Below, piece after piece: positions 1 to 7,888 of a DNA stretch of 64,000 nt; the stretch's first letter is position 1; every line of letters starts with the position of its first letter. The translations under genes and the position numbers were made by a program. The notes below the pieces were generated by a model, which saw nothing but the letters and a program-made list of their open reading frames with translations, did not search any database and was not told where the DNA came from. This DNA is from Streptomyces sp. NRRL S-646 (lineage in GTDB: Bacteria; Actinomycetota; Actinomycetes; Streptomycetales; Streptomycetaceae): positions 186,001-250,000 of the forward strand of contig NZ_JODC01000013.1 in the NCBI RefSeq assembly GCF_000720765.1. Direction: 5' to 3'.

Positions 1-551
1 GCGTCTTCGTGCGGCCCCGGCCACCCGTGCGACGCCTGGCCTCGGACCGGTTCGCACGGCGGCACCGGGAGCAGGGCAAGTCCGCCTTCATCGTCGAGGC
101 CGACGCCGCCGGCAGTCACCCGCAGGTCGACTCGCTGGAGGTCAAGGAGGAGAAGGCCAGTCCGGACGTCTCCGCCCGGCTCGGGTCCGTGCGGCGGGTG
201 CTGGCCCGGCGGCGGCGGTATCTGCTGGACGGGCGGCCGGTCGAGTTCGCCACCTCCTACCTGCCGCTCGACATCGCCCGCGGTACGCAGATCGCCGAAC
301 CCAACCCCGGGCCCGGCGGCATCTACGCCCGTCTCGAAGAACTGGGCCACCGCCTCGACCACTTCGAGGAGGAGATCCGGGCCCGAATGCCCTCGCCCGC
401 CGAGGTGAAGACGCTGCGGCTGGCCTCCGGCGTGCCGGTCATTCACCTCATCCGGACCGCCTTCGATGCCGAGGGGCGGGCCGTCGAGGTCTGCGACACG
501 GTCATGGCGGCTGACGCGTACGTACTGTCGTACCAGCTCCCGGCGACCTGA
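1..551 (+). CDS. GntR-family repressor (KorSA-like), 5' end cut by the window
   Basis: The frame is open to the left edge, so the N-terminal winged helix is missing or partial. What remains is a UTRA-type effector domain: a run of conserved GntR/HutC-like segments including RRRRYLLDGRPVEFATSYLP and the tail VPVIHLIRTAFDAEGRAVEV, ending near VMAADAYVLSYQL. In pSAM2-type elements this position is occupied by KorSA, which represses transfer and activation genes. The palindromes at 1015 and 1089 are plausible binding sites for it. The first in-frame GTG (position 9) is probably internal, not the true start. Confidence 0.85.
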   Translation, partial: VFVRPRPPVRRLASDRFARRHREQGKSAFIVEADAAGSHPQVDSLEVKEEKASPDVSARLGSVRRVLARRRRYLLDGRPVEFATSYLPLDIARGTQIAEPNPGPGGIYARLEELGHRLDHFEEEIRARMPSPAEVKTLRLASGVPVIHLIRTAFDAEGRAVEVCDTVMAADAYVLSYQLPAT

Positions 552-573
552 TCGCATGGGCGGCGGCGCAGTA

Positions 574-936
574 CTAGGCGGTCGGATCGTCCTCAACTTC
601 GGGCTCTGGCGTGAACCAGTGGCCGATGCTGGTCCACGTGAAGCCCTCCCGCCAGGCGCGCTCGTCGGCCACCCAGTCGAGGAGTGCTTGCAGGACCTTG
701 TCCTGCGACACCGTCTGCGTCTGGTAGTGCTCCGCGGGAACGCCGTCGCGGTACTCCAGTTGGTACGTGTTGTTGTCGCGGAACCAGACCTGGACGTACC
801 AGTGGCCCGCGCGGTTCTCGTCCTGCCGCTCAAGGATCATGTGGTCGCCGCTTTGCAGGTTGGCGAGCATCGTGCCTATCGCCGGCTTCGAGGGGCGCTT
901 CAGCACGTGGCCCCGACTGTTGGTCGCAATCAGCAT
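574..936 (-). CDS. Hypothetical protein of the AICE
   Basis: A 120-residue protein of unknown function, encoded opposite to the element's transfer genes. It is rich in aromatic residues (AGHWYVQVWFRDNNTYQLEY) and acidic at the C-terminus, with no signal peptide or membrane segment. I chose the ATG at 936, giving MLIATNSRG. A longer frame from an ATG at 1014 is possible and would place the start directly against the 1015-1030 palindrome. No ribosome-binding site is clearly better for either. The gene diverges from the SCO3933-like gene across the operator region, so both may be controlled by the GntR repressor. Confidence 0.6.
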   Translation of the reverse strand: MLIATNSRGHVLKRPSKPAIGTMLANLQSGDHMILERQDENRAGHWYVQVWFRDNNTYQLEYRDGVPAEHYQTQTVSQDKVLQALLDWVADERAWREGFTWTSIGHWFTPEPEVEDDPTA

Positions 937-1014
937 GGGCAGAGCATGCCGCAAGGGTCTGACACCGGCCTGGTGCACGGGGCGTTTCCCGAACTCGTAC
1001 ACCCCAACAGGCAT

Positions 1015-1030
1015 ACTCGTATAGACGAGT
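1015..1030. promoter_or_regulatory. Palindromic operator 1, candidate GntR/KorSA site
   Basis: ACTCGT-ATAG-ACGAGT is a perfect 6-bp inverted repeat with a 4-bp centre. It lies in the divergent region between the minus-strand hypothetical gene and the SCO3933-like gene. A further half-site ACTCGT occurs at 993-998. Assignment to the adjacent GntR protein is inference from position. Confidence 0.65.
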
Positions 1031-1088
1031 GGGCAAGTTGTGAGGCATAGTGGTCCACGCGTTCCCGGGAGCGGGTTCGCAGGGCGCT

Positions 1089-1104
1089 ACATGTATAGAC
1101 GAGT
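1089..1104. promoter_or_regulatory. Operator 2, imperfect copy of the same palindrome
   Basis: ACATGTATAGACGAGT shares its last eleven bases, TATAGACGAGT, with operator 1. Its left arm is degenerate. It ends 16 bp before the TTG start of the SCO3933-like gene, where a bound repressor would block that promoter. Confidence 0.6.
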
Positions 1105-1120
1105 AGATAGGGGAAGTTCC

Positions 1121-1480
1121 TTGCGTACCATCCGCGTTGAGACCTCGGCCGCGACGATCCTGCTGACCGAGGCTCCCGAGCCCAAGGTCCGCGACCGGCA
1201 GACCGGCGAGATCGCCAAGGACGCTGTCAGCGGTGAGGCGCTGATGACGATCGGCGTCGTCCACATCGAGGACGGCGAGTCCTCGCTGATCAAGGTCACG
1301 GTTCCGGAGAGCGGTGTCTCCGAGGGGCTGGCGCTGGGTGCGCCGGTCTCGCTGCCGGGACTGGTCGCCCGGCCGTGGGAAAGCGTCTTCAACGGGCAGC
1401 AGCGGCACGGCATCGCCTTCCGCGCCGCCGCCGTCACCCCGGCCGCCTTCCCGGCGGCTTCGACGGAGGCAGCCGCCTGA
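1121..1480 (+). CDS. SCO3933-family regulatory protein
   Basis: A 119-residue soluble protein. From memory it fits the SCO3933 family found immediately upstream of the FtsK-like translocase in pSAM2-type elements, with the core segment SLPGLVARPWESVFNGQQRH. The molecular function of the family is not established to my knowledge. The start is TTG at 1121, preceded by AGGGGAAG. The GTG at 1040 is in frame but lies upstream of operator 2. Its TGA overlaps the ATG of the translocase gene (ATGA), so the two are translationally coupled. Expression is probably governed by the two palindromes upstream. Confidence 0.75.
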   Translation: MRTIRVETSAATILLTEAPEPKVRDRQTGEIAKDAVSGEALMTIGVVHIEDGESSLIKVTVPESGVSEGLALGAPVSLPGLVARPWESVFNGQQRHGIAFRAAAVTPAAFPAASTEAAA

Positions 1481-2746
1481 TGTCCGACCTGACGACAATC
1501 CTGGAGGTGGGTGGTCCCCTCGCCGCGCTCGGCGGCGGGGCCGCCTACACCCGGGCCAAGCACCCGGGCGTGTACTGGTCCACCGTCGGCCTCCCGATAT
1601 CCACCGCCAAGCTCCTCGGCTCGTACAGCTCGGTCATGGAGGCCTGCGGGCTGACCGTGGCGCCGTCCCGGCTGCGGGTCCTGGCGGTCAAGGCGACCAC
1701 GAACCGTGAGATACGGCCCGTGCCGCCGCGCCGGGGCCTGATCCGGCCCACCTCGACCGGGCTGCGGATACGGCTCCGGCTCGCACAGGGGCAGGAACCC
1801 GCCGACGTAGCCGCCTCGGCCGAACGGCTGCGGCACGCCTGGGGCGTTCACGCCGTGTACGTCACCACCCGAGGACGCCATGCCGTTCGTGCGCGACTAC
1901 CGCACCATTCCGCACCAACTCACCCTCGGCGCCACGCTGTCCGGCAAGTCCATGTACCTGCGCCACCTCATCACCGGTCTGGCTCCGCAGTCGGTCGCCC
2001 TGGTCGGCATTGATTGCAAGCGGGGCGTGGAGCTGGCGCCGTTCGCGGCCCGGCTCTCGGCGCTTGCCACCGACCCCGAGCAGGCCGCCGAGCTGCTGCC
2101 CGTGCTCGTCAAGGAAATGGAGGACCGATACGACCTGATCAAGACCCGGCAGGGCATCGCACCGGACACCCCCGACGAGGAGATCACCTCCGACATCTGG
2201 GGCCTGCCCGAGCACCAACGCCCCACTCCGATCGTGCTGTTCGTCGACGAGGTCGCCGAACTCTTCCTCGTCGCCACGAAGAAGGACGAGGAACGACGGG
2301 ACGAGATGGTCACCCAGCTCATCCGCCTCGCCCAGCTCGGCCGCGCCGCCGGCATCTACCTGGAGGTGTGCGGGCAGCGCTTCGGCGCCGAACTCGGCAA
2401 GGGCGCCACCATGCTCCGAGCCCAACTCACCGGCCGAGTCTGCCACCGCGTCAACGACGAAGCCTCCGCCAAGATGGCGCTGGGCGACATTGCCCCGGAA
2501 GCAGTCATGGCGGCCTGCGCCATCGCCCCCGAGCGGCCCGGCCTCGCCGTGGCTGGCGATACATCCGGGGGCTGGTCCCGCATCCGCACCCCCTACCTCT
2601 CCCTCGGCGACGCCGCCGAGATCTGCCGACAGTCCGCGCACCTGGTCCCCGACCTGCCCGCGCTGAAGCCCTTCCGGCCCGACGCGCCCGTACGACCGGT
2701 CGAGGCCCCGGCCCCGGTCGTCAAGCCACGCCCGGTGACCGACTGA
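1480..2746 (+). pseudogene. FtsK/SpoIIIE-like transfer ATPase (TraSA/TraB type), frame-disrupted
   Basis: The N-terminal part runs in one frame from ATG 1480 to about 1869, ending AVYVTT. The ATPase part continues in the next frame from about 1871, with Walker A GATLSGKS, Walker B PIVLFVDEVAELF and the conserved LAQLGRAAGIYLE, to the stop at 2746. Intact homologues, as I remember them, carry roughly 35 more residues between these parts, so an out-of-frame internal deletion is the simplest explanation. A GAGGA motif stands just before the ATG at 1880, so the ATPase domain could still be made as a separate 288-residue protein. In pSAM2-type elements the full protein pumps double-stranded DNA between mycelia. 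Loss of the joined protein would probably cripple transfer. Confidence 0.8.
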
Positions 2747-2830
2747 CCTCCCACCCAACCCCGGCCAGCGTGACCGCCTCACGCCACGTCCCTACCCCCG
2801 CCATGCCCGAATCCCGGAAGGAGGCGCATC

Positions 2831-3457
2831 ATGCGCGCCCTGCTGGCCCGCGTCGACGCGGTACTCGTCCAGGCGCTCATCGCCGCCGCGCTGTCCTTCG
2901 CCCACCTGCACGACATCGCTGCGGCGGCCGGACAGGACGGATGGAAAGCGTGGGCCTACCCCATCAGCGTCGACCTGCTGCTCGTCGCCGCCTGGCGCCG
3001 ACTGCGCTCCGGGGGCGGCAAAGCGTCCTCCTGGTGCTGGTTCGTCATCGCCCTGACCGCGTCCCTCGGCGCCAACGTCGCCACCGCCGGACTGCTCGAC
3101 ATGACCCACGTGCCGGCCTGGCTTCGCATCCTCGTCGCGGGCTGGCCCGCCGTCGCCTTCCTCGGCGGAACGCTCCTTGCCCACTCCGTCCCAACAGCGG
3201 AACCGGACAACGACACCGAGCCTGACGTCGACGTCATCGAGGACCAAGAACCCGCCCCCGAACCACTCGCCCGCCCCGCCATCGAGGCACCCGAGCGTCC
3301 AGCCATCTCGGTCCCGGCCGCCTTGGTCGAGCACGCGCGCAAAGTCGCCGCCGAGCACCACACCCGTACCGGCAACCCGATCGACACCCCAACCCTTTGC
3401 GCTCGCCTCGGCGTCCCGGCCCCCATGGCTGAAGCCATCGCCGCACAACTCGCCTGA
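2831..3457 (+). CDS. DUF2637 membrane protein (spread/transfer accessory)
   Basis: A 208-residue protein with membrane helices in roughly the first 110 residues (VLVQALIAAALSFAHLHDI, then around ISVDLLLVAAW, FVIALTASLGANVATAGLL and ILVAGWPAVAFLGGTLLA). An acidic proline-rich linker and a helical cytoplasmic tail follow. This matches the DUF2637 family, usually next to the translocase in Streptomyces conjugative elements and grouped with the Spd spreading functions. The start has a strong AAGGAGG six bases upstream. It is the first gene of a tight run with the next two small genes. Role in intramycelial plasmid spread is inferred from context. Confidence 0.8.
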   Translation: MRALLARVDAVLVQALIAAALSFAHLHDIAAAAGQDGWKAWAYPISVDLLLVAAWRRLRSGGGKASSWCWFVIALTASLGANVATAGLLDMTHVPAWLRILVAGWPAVAFLGGTLLAHSVPTAEPDNDTEPDVDVIEDQEPAPEPLARPAIEAPERPAISVPAALVEHARKVAAEHHTRTGNPIDTPTLCARLGVPAPMAEAIAAQLA

Positions 3458-3472
3458 ACAGGAGGACTGACC

Positions 3473-3664
3473 ATGCCCGCCAATCGCCGCTTCCGGGACG
3501 TCGCCCGCATCGGCCCCGTCCAGGTCGCCACCGCCTACGACGGCCGGGGCCGCGAGAAGCACACCGCCGCCTGCACCGCTCCGCGCTGCGGCTTCTCTGC
3601 CGACTACGACAGCCGCGCCGCCGCCGAACTTGCTGCCCGCACCCACCGCTGCCCCGTCCGCTGA
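3473..3664 (+). CDS. Small mobile-element transfer protein
   Basis: A 63-residue basic protein with a likely metal-binding pattern CTAPRCG followed by a C-terminal HRCPV. Genes of this size and sequence sit between the DUF2637 and SpdD-type genes in many Streptomyces AICEs and are annotated as mobile element transfer proteins. Biochemistry is unknown. The start ATG has AGGAGG about seven bases upstream, and the gap to the previous gene is only 15 bp, so it is part of the same operon. Confidence 0.75.
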   Translation: MPANRRFRDVARIGPVQVATAYDGRGREKHTAACTAPRCGFSADYDSRAAAELAARTHRCPVR

Positions 3665-3680
3665 AAGGACCCGGAAGACC

Positions 3681-4016
3681 GTGACCGTCAGCCTGCCGCT
3701 CGTCTTCGTCCTCGGCTTCTTCGCCTGGGGAGCGGTCAAGTTCCTCGGCGTCCGCACCTGGGTCGTCGTCCTGATCGCCCTCTTCGGCTTCTGGCTCTCC
3801 ACCCCGCCGCCCGTGCATACCCACGCCCCGACCGAACCGGCGTCCGTACAGCGCTCCCTGCCGTCGGTCTCGATCGACAAGAACACGGTCGCGGTCGTGC
3901 TCGTCGGCGGAGTCGTCCTGACCGCGCTGCTGGCCGCCGTCGCCGTCACGGCCATCTCCGTCGCAGTGGCCGCCGCCGTCCTGCGCTCCATGCTCCGCGA
4001 CCACAACCGGCGCTGA
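3681..4016 (+). CDS. SpdD-like spread protein
   Basis: A 111-residue membrane protein with two hydrophobic segments near each end (LPLVFVLGFFAWGAVKFL plus a following helix, and VAVVLVGGVVLTALLAAV extending to AAAVLRSML). A proline-rich middle separates them. The C-terminal half resembles SpdD proteins of Streptomyces conjugative plasmids, which act in pock formation and intramycelial spreading. The start is GTG 3681 with AAAGGA and GGAAG upstream. An earlier in-frame start at 3630 would overlap the previous gene and lacks such a site. Confidence 0.7.
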   Translation: MTVSLPLVFVLGFFAWGAVKFLGVRTWVVVLIALFGFWLSTPPPVHTHAPTEPASVQRSLPSVSIDKNTVAVVLVGGVVLTALLAAVAVTAISVAVAAAVLRSMLRDHNRR

Positions 4017-4034
4017 CCCCGCGCCCACTGGCCG

Positions 4035-4074
4035 CCGGGGCGGCGGCACACGACCAAGCATCTCGCCGCCCCGG
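4035..4074. terminator. Hairpin between spread genes and rep
   Basis: CCGGGGCGGCG (4035-4045) pairs with CGCCGCCCCGG (4064-4074), an 11-bp perfect GC stem with an 18-base loop. It lies in the 100-bp gap between the SpdD-like gene and rep and could attenuate read-through into rep. There is no T-run. Confidence 0.55.
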
Positions 4075-4116
4075 GGCCTGTTCCTCCCGACCGAGCCAGC
4101 CAGAAGGAGAACCGCC

Positions 4117-5463
4117 ATCTTCACCCGCACCACTCCGGCCCCCCTTCCGGAAGTCGCGAACCTGGCCGCACAGGGCACGCTCCCGGGTATCCTCCGCCAG
4201 CTCTCCACCCTCGGCGGCTGCACCCACCCCATCCGCCTCGACGGCCACCGCACCGAGTACGACGTCGACACCACCACCGGCGAGATCGGCACCGTCCTCC
4301 ACCACCTCGACTCGACCGACCTTCCCGCCGGCCAACTCCTCGTCCGCTGCAACAACCGCCGCACTACCCGCTGTCCGGCGTGCGCGGAGCTCTACCGCCG
4401 CGACACCTTCCACCTGATCACCTCCGGGCTGCGCGGCGGCAAGGGCATCCCAGAACACGTCGCGGCCCACCCCCGAGTGTTCGCCACCTTCACCGCTCCG
4501 AGCTTCGGTCCAGTCCACAACCGCCCCTCCAGCGGCCGTACCTGCCGGTGCGGCGTCCACCACGACCAGGAGGACGACGCCCTCGGCACCCCGCTCAACC
4601 CGGACACCTACGACTATGAAGCGGCCGTGCTCTGGAACGCCCACGCCGGAGCCCTGTGGCGGCGCTTCTCGACCTACCTGCGCCGGGAAGTCGCCAAGCG
4701 CGCGGGCCTGTCCCAGCGCCGGTTCCGCGACCACGCCCGCGTCTCCTTCGCCAAGGTCGCCGAGTACCAAAAGCGCGGCGCCGTCCATTTCCACGCCGTC
4801 ATCCGCATCGACGGACCGACTGGCGGAGACACCCCGCCTCCACCCTGGGCCACCGCCAACCTGCTCACCGATGCCATCCGCGCCGCCACACGCAAAGTCC
4901 GCGTGGACGGCCCCACCGTCGACCGCCGCACCCACACCTTCAACTTCGGCCGTCAGCTCGACGTCCGTACCATCCGCTCCGCTGACTTCAACGACGGTCA
5001 GGAGCTGACCGAGCGGGCCGTAGCGGCGTACATCGCCAAGTACGCCACCAAGGGCGCCGAGACAGCCACGGGAGCTCTCGACCGCCCCCTGAAGTTCGCG
5101 GCTGAACTCGCCCAACTCGACATCAGCGACCACGCCCGCCGCCTGATCCGAACCGCCTGGGACCTCGGAGCACGCAAGAGCCTCGAACACCCCCGCCTGC
5201 GCGCCTGGGCCCACATGCTCGGCTTCCGCGGCCACTTCTCCACCAAGTCCCGCCGCTACTCCACCACCCTCGGCACCCTCCGCGACGCCCGCGCCGAATG
5301 GCGCCGCGCCCAAGTAGCTGCCGCACAACCCGAACGCGCCACCGACACCACGTACGTCCTCGCGCACTGGGTCTTCGCCGGAACCGGCCTGTCCTCCGCC
5401 GAAGCCTGGCTCGCCGCATCCCTCGAACCCGCCCTCGGAACAGAAGGAGAGCCCACCGCATGA
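4117..5463 (+). CDS. Replication initiator, RepSA-like, with an apparent ATC start
   Basis: The frame gives a 448-residue RepSA-type initiator. It has a zinc-finger-like C-x(7)-CPAC block, an HUH motif in GAVHFHAVIRI and a candidate catalytic tyrosine in VAAYIAKYATKG, the elements of a rolling-circle initiator. Homology-like sequence begins at codon 4117 (I/M-F-T-R-T-T-P-A-P), and AAGGAGA (4104-4110) sits six bases before it. The codon there is ATC. No in-frame ATG, GTG or TTG exists between the upstream stop and the internal GTG at 4477, which would delete the zinc finger. Either ATC is used inefficiently, a CTG is used, or the gene lost its start. The stop overlaps xis by four bases. Confidence 0.85.
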   Translation: MFTRTTPAPLPEVANLAAQGTLPGILRQLSTLGGCTHPIRLDGHRTEYDVDTTTGEIGTVLHHLDSTDLPAGQLLVRCNNRRTTRCPACAELYRRDTFHLITSGLRGGKGIPEHVAAHPRVFATFTAPSFGPVHNRPSSGRTCRCGVHHDQEDDALGTPLNPDTYDYEAAVLWNAHAGALWRRFSTYLRREVAKRAGLSQRRFRDHARVSFAKVAEYQKRGAVHFHAVIRIDGPTGGDTPPPPWATANLLTDAIRAATRKVRVDGPTVDRRTHTFNFGRQLDVRTIRSADFNDGQELTERAVAAYIAKYATKGAETATGALDRPLKFAAELAQLDISDHARRLIRTAWDLGARKSLEHPRLRAWAHMLGFRGHFSTKSRRYSTTLGTLRDARAEWRRAQVAAAQPERATDTTYVLAHWVFAGTGLSSAEAWLAASLEPALGTEGEPTA

Positions 5464-5648
5464 CCACGGCCGCGCCCGAACTGCTCACCGTTCCGGAGGT
5501 CATGACGCGGCTCAAGGTCGGTCGCACGAAGGTCTACGACCTCATCCGTACCCGGCGCCTGGTCTCCATCAAGGTCGACGGCTGCCGCCGCATCCCCGAT
5601 GACGCCGTACGTGCCTTCATCCGGGGTCAGATGGGAGAGGCGGCCTGA
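5460..5648 (+). CDS. Excisionase, helix-turn-helix (Xis)
   Basis: A 62-residue MerR/HTH_17-type DNA-binding protein. The recognition region VPEVMTRLKVGRTKVYDLIR is followed by a short wing ending IPDDAVRAFI. In pSAM2-type elements Xis pairs with the integrase to excise the element. The start ATG overlaps the rep stop (ATGA) and its own stop overlaps the integrase start (TGATG), giving a coupled rep-xis-int cassette. Size and position are typical of AICE Xis proteins. Confidence 0.9.
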   Translation: MTTAAPELLTVPEVMTRLKVGRTKVYDLIRTRRLVSIKVDGCRRIPDDAVRAFIRGQMGEAA

Positions 5649-6817
5649 TGTCGAAGCGTCGTAGCCGTGGTGACGGCGGCCTGCACTGGGACGAGAAGAG
5701 ACAGCGTTGGATCGCCACGGCGAATCTCGGTTTTGATCCCAGCGGCAAACGGATCGTGAAACGGGGGAGTGGCAAGACCAAGACGGAGGCGAAAAACAAG
5801 CTGAAGGAGGTGTTGCGGGACCACGAGGACGGCCTTGCCATCGCCCCGACCAACTACACGGTCAAGGACGCGGTGACGGACTGGCTCGCCTACGGCCTGG
5901 CCGGCCTCGACCCCAGCACCGTCGAGACCACAACGCTCCTGAGCGAGAAGCACGTCATTCCGTCGCTCGGCGCACGCAAGCTCCGCGACCTCAGTGCGGA
6001 GGACGTGGACCGCTGGCTTGCCATCAAGGCCAGGACGCTCAGCACGCGCACTCTCCAGTCCCTCCACTCCTACCTGAACCGTGCGGTCAAGCGGGCCATG
6101 GCGCGGGACAAGGTGAAGCGCAACGTCGTCGAACTGTGCTCCGTGCCTCAGGGCCAGGCGGGGCGTCCCTCCAAGGCGCTCACCTTCGCCCAGGCTGAGG
6201 CGGTGCTCAAGGGGGCCGAAGGAACCTCGATGCACGCGTACATCGTCGTCGCGCTGCTGACAGGTGCTCGCACCGAGGAACTGCGCGCCCTCACCTGGGA
6301 CCACGTCTTCCTGAAGGGCCGTCCCGAAATGGACCCGCCGCAGCCTCCCCACATCGCCGTGTGGCGTTCGGTTCGACGCAGCGGGGACACCAAGACTCGG
6401 AAGTCTCGGCGCACGCTCGCCCTGCCGGCGCGCTGCGCCGAGGCTCTCTGGCAGCAATTCGAAGATCAGGGCTGGGATCGGCTCGCCGCTGACGAGGCGT
6501 GGGAGGAACACGGGCTCGTCTTCTCCTCCGCCGTCGGCAAGCCGCTCAACGCTGCCAACGTCCGCCGCGCCTTCCGCCAGGCGCTCAAGGGCATCGACGG
6601 GATGAACGCCGACGAGTGGACTCCGCGGGAGCTCCGGCACAGCTTCGTGTCTCTGCTATCCGACCGTGGCGTCCCGCTGGAGGAGATCTCCCGGCTCGTC
6701 GGGCACTCTGGTACGGCGGTCACCGAGGAGGTCTACCGCAAGCAGATCCGGCCCGTGATCCAGACCGGCGCCGTCGTCATGGACGGCATCTTCGGAGCGG
6801 ATCCGCGGAAGCCGTAG
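5648..6817 (+). CDS. Tyrosine site-specific integrase
   Basis: A 389-residue phage/AICE-type integrase. The N-terminal AP2-like arm-binding part begins GDGGLHWDEKRQRW. A SAM-like core-binding domain lies around residues 75-165, and the catalytic domain follows. Catalytic residues seen are the first Arg in LLTGARTEELRALTW, Arg in TPRELRHSF (with Arg where many relatives have His in HxxR), LVGH, and the nucleophile Tyr in TEEVYRKQ. It inserts and excises the element at the adjacent tRNA-Pro 3' end. Its last codons lie inside a 20-bp tandem repeat. Confidence 0.93.
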   Translation: MSKRRSRGDGGLHWDEKRQRWIATANLGFDPSGKRIVKRGSGKTKTEAKNKLKEVLRDHEDGLAIAPTNYTVKDAVTDWLAYGLAGLDPSTVETTTLLSEKHVIPSLGARKLRDLSAEDVDRWLAIKARTLSTRTLQSLHSYLNRAVKRAMARDKVKRNVVELCSVPQGQAGRPSKALTFAQAEAVLKGAEGTSMHAYIVVALLTGARTEELRALTWDHVFLKGRPEMDPPQPPHIAVWRSVRRSGDTKTRKSRRTLALPARCAEALWQQFEDQGWDRLAADEAWEEHGLVFSSAVGKPLNAANVRRAFRQALKGIDGMNADEWTPRELRHSFVSLLSDRGVPLEEISRLVGHSGTAVTEEVYRKQIRPVIQTGAVVMDGIFGADPRKP

Positions 6818-6850
6818 GCACTCAGGAATCGCCGTAGGCACTCAGGAATC
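6811..6850 (+). repeat. Perfect 20-bp tandem repeat at the integrase 3' end
   Basis: GCCGTAGGCACTCAGGAATC occurs twice back to back (6811-6830 and 6831-6850). The integrase stop codon TAG lies in the first copy. The position between int and the tRNA attachment site makes these candidate integrase arm-binding sites, or simply a recent slippage duplication. Confidence 0.9.
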
Positions 6851-6881
6851 GATAGTCACGCAGATAGACACGCAGCAACGC

Positions 6882-6916
6882 CAGAGGGCCCTTACCGACT
6901 CGGTAAGGGCCCTCTG
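6882..6916. terminator. Strong bidirectional terminator between int and tRNA-Pro
   Basis: CAGAGGGCCCTTACCGA (6882-6898) is followed after one base by its exact reverse complement, ending at 6916. The realistic form is a 15-bp stem with a GACTC loop. It would end transcription from both int (plus) and tRNA-Pro (minus). Confidence 0.85.
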
Positions 6917-6932
6917 AACTGCTATTTGGCTG

Positions 6933-7006
6933 TCGGGGTGGCGGGATTTGAACCCACGACCTCTTCGTCCCGAACGAAGCGCGCTGCCAAGCTGCGCTAC
7001 ACCCCG
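6933..7006 (-). tRNA. tRNA-Pro (anticodon CGG)
   Basis: On the minus strand the acceptor arms CGGGGTG and CACCCCG pair and the discriminator is A (6933). The anticodon stem CTTCG/CGAAG encloses TTCGGGA, giving anticodon CGG. The T-arm GTGGGTTCAAATCCCGC is canonical. No CCA is encoded. Its 3' end faces the integrase gene, identifying it as the attachment target of the AICE on the left, which must therefore restore the 3' end on integration. Confidence 0.95.
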
Positions 7007-7048
7007 ATGTCGTCGCATGTCCTGCTTGTCGCGGCGACGTCGTTTACT

Positions 7049-7834
7049 TTAGCCCACTGGTGGCTGGAGACGAAATCCGGTTTTCGCGCGGCGGCGGACG
7101 GGGTTCGGGCGGATGTGGTCGAGGGCGACCATGAGGACGGCGAGGCCGTAGAAGGCGAGGCCCAGGAGGAGGGCGTTGCCGAGGACGCTCTTGTAGCTGT
7201 GCAGGCCGGCGTCCAGGAACGGGTAGAGGTAGCGGCCCGGTGTGCCGGGGAGGATCAGTTCGCCCCGGACGAGGGAGAACGCCAGGTATGCCAGCGGGTA
7301 GAGCAGCCACGTCGGCGCCTGGCGGAGGTGGAGGTGGCCGCGGGCCGTCAGGAGGAGCCAGTCCAGCAGTGCGGCGATGGGGACCGCCGTATGCAGGATC
7401 TGGTTGCTGATCCACTGCCAGCCGGCCGGTGGTGTGGTGCCGCCCGTCATGGAGAACGGGGGCGAGGCGCCCCTCAGGAGCAGGTGGTACACCAGGCCGG
7501 TGATGGTGATGTACAGCAGCGTCGCACCGGTCAGGGCGGAGGGGAGCGGGCGGCGGGCCGTCCAGGCGCGGCGCGCTGCGAGCACGAAGACCAGGGCCAG
7601 CAGGATGTTGCTCTGGATCGCGAAGTAGCTCAGGACGTGGACCGGGCTGCCTAGGAACAGGTCGATCGCCACGCCTGCCGCTGCCGCCAGGGCCACCAGC
7701 AGGCGGTATACGGCGGCGAGGGGGCGGTGCACGGGGGCCAGCACCGCGGAGGCGGGGACGTAGGAGGGCGCCAGTACGGTCCCACCGGGCAGTGCCGGGA
7801 GGTCCGGTATGTCCCTGGGTATGGGAGCGGTCAT
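7049..7834 (-). CDS. Pr6Pr-family integral membrane protein
   Basis: A 261-residue polytopic membrane protein with about six hydrophobic helices starting near residue 40 ([20 protein letters not shown]). The arrangement [34 protein letters not shown] and ending [15 protein letters not shown] fits the Pr6Pr (FAR-17a/AIG1-like) family. That family's biochemical role in bacteria is unclear. It starts with ATG at 7834. It is transcribed toward the tRNA gene and lies 54 bp upstream of the phosphoesterase reading direction, but not clearly in its operon. Confidence 0.75.
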   Translation of the reverse strand: MTAPIPRDIPDLPALPGGTVLAPSYVPASAVLAPVHRPLAAVYRLLVALAAAAGVAIDLFLGSPVHVLSYFAIQSNILLALVFVLAARRAWTARRPLPSALTGATLLYITITGLVYHLLLRGASPPFSMTGGTTPPAGWQWISNQILHTAVPIAALLDWLLLTARGHLHLRQAPTWLLYPLAYLAFSLVRGELILPGTPGRYLYPFLDAGLHSYKSVLGNALLLGLAFYGLAVLMVALDHIRPNPVRRRAKTGFRLQPPVG

Positions 7835-7888
7835 GCCCCCAAGCTAGGCAAAGGGGGCATGTCGGGCGATGTGGGTGAGGCGACCGGG

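Larger units (their letters stand above)
1..6933. mobile_element. Right part of a pSAM2-type AICE integrated at tRNA-Pro
   Basis: The gene order is GntR repressor, SCO3933-family regulator, FtsK-like translocase, DUF2637/spread proteins, RepSA-like initiator, Xis, tyrosine integrase, then the 3' end of a tRNA-Pro gene. This is the standard layout of actinomycete integrative and conjugative elements such as pSAM2. The integrase gene abuts the tRNA 3' end, so attR should overlap the tRNA acceptor/T-arm region. The left end and attL lie outside the window. The broken translocase frame and the unusual rep start codon suggest the element may be defective, but that is inference. Confidence 0.9.
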
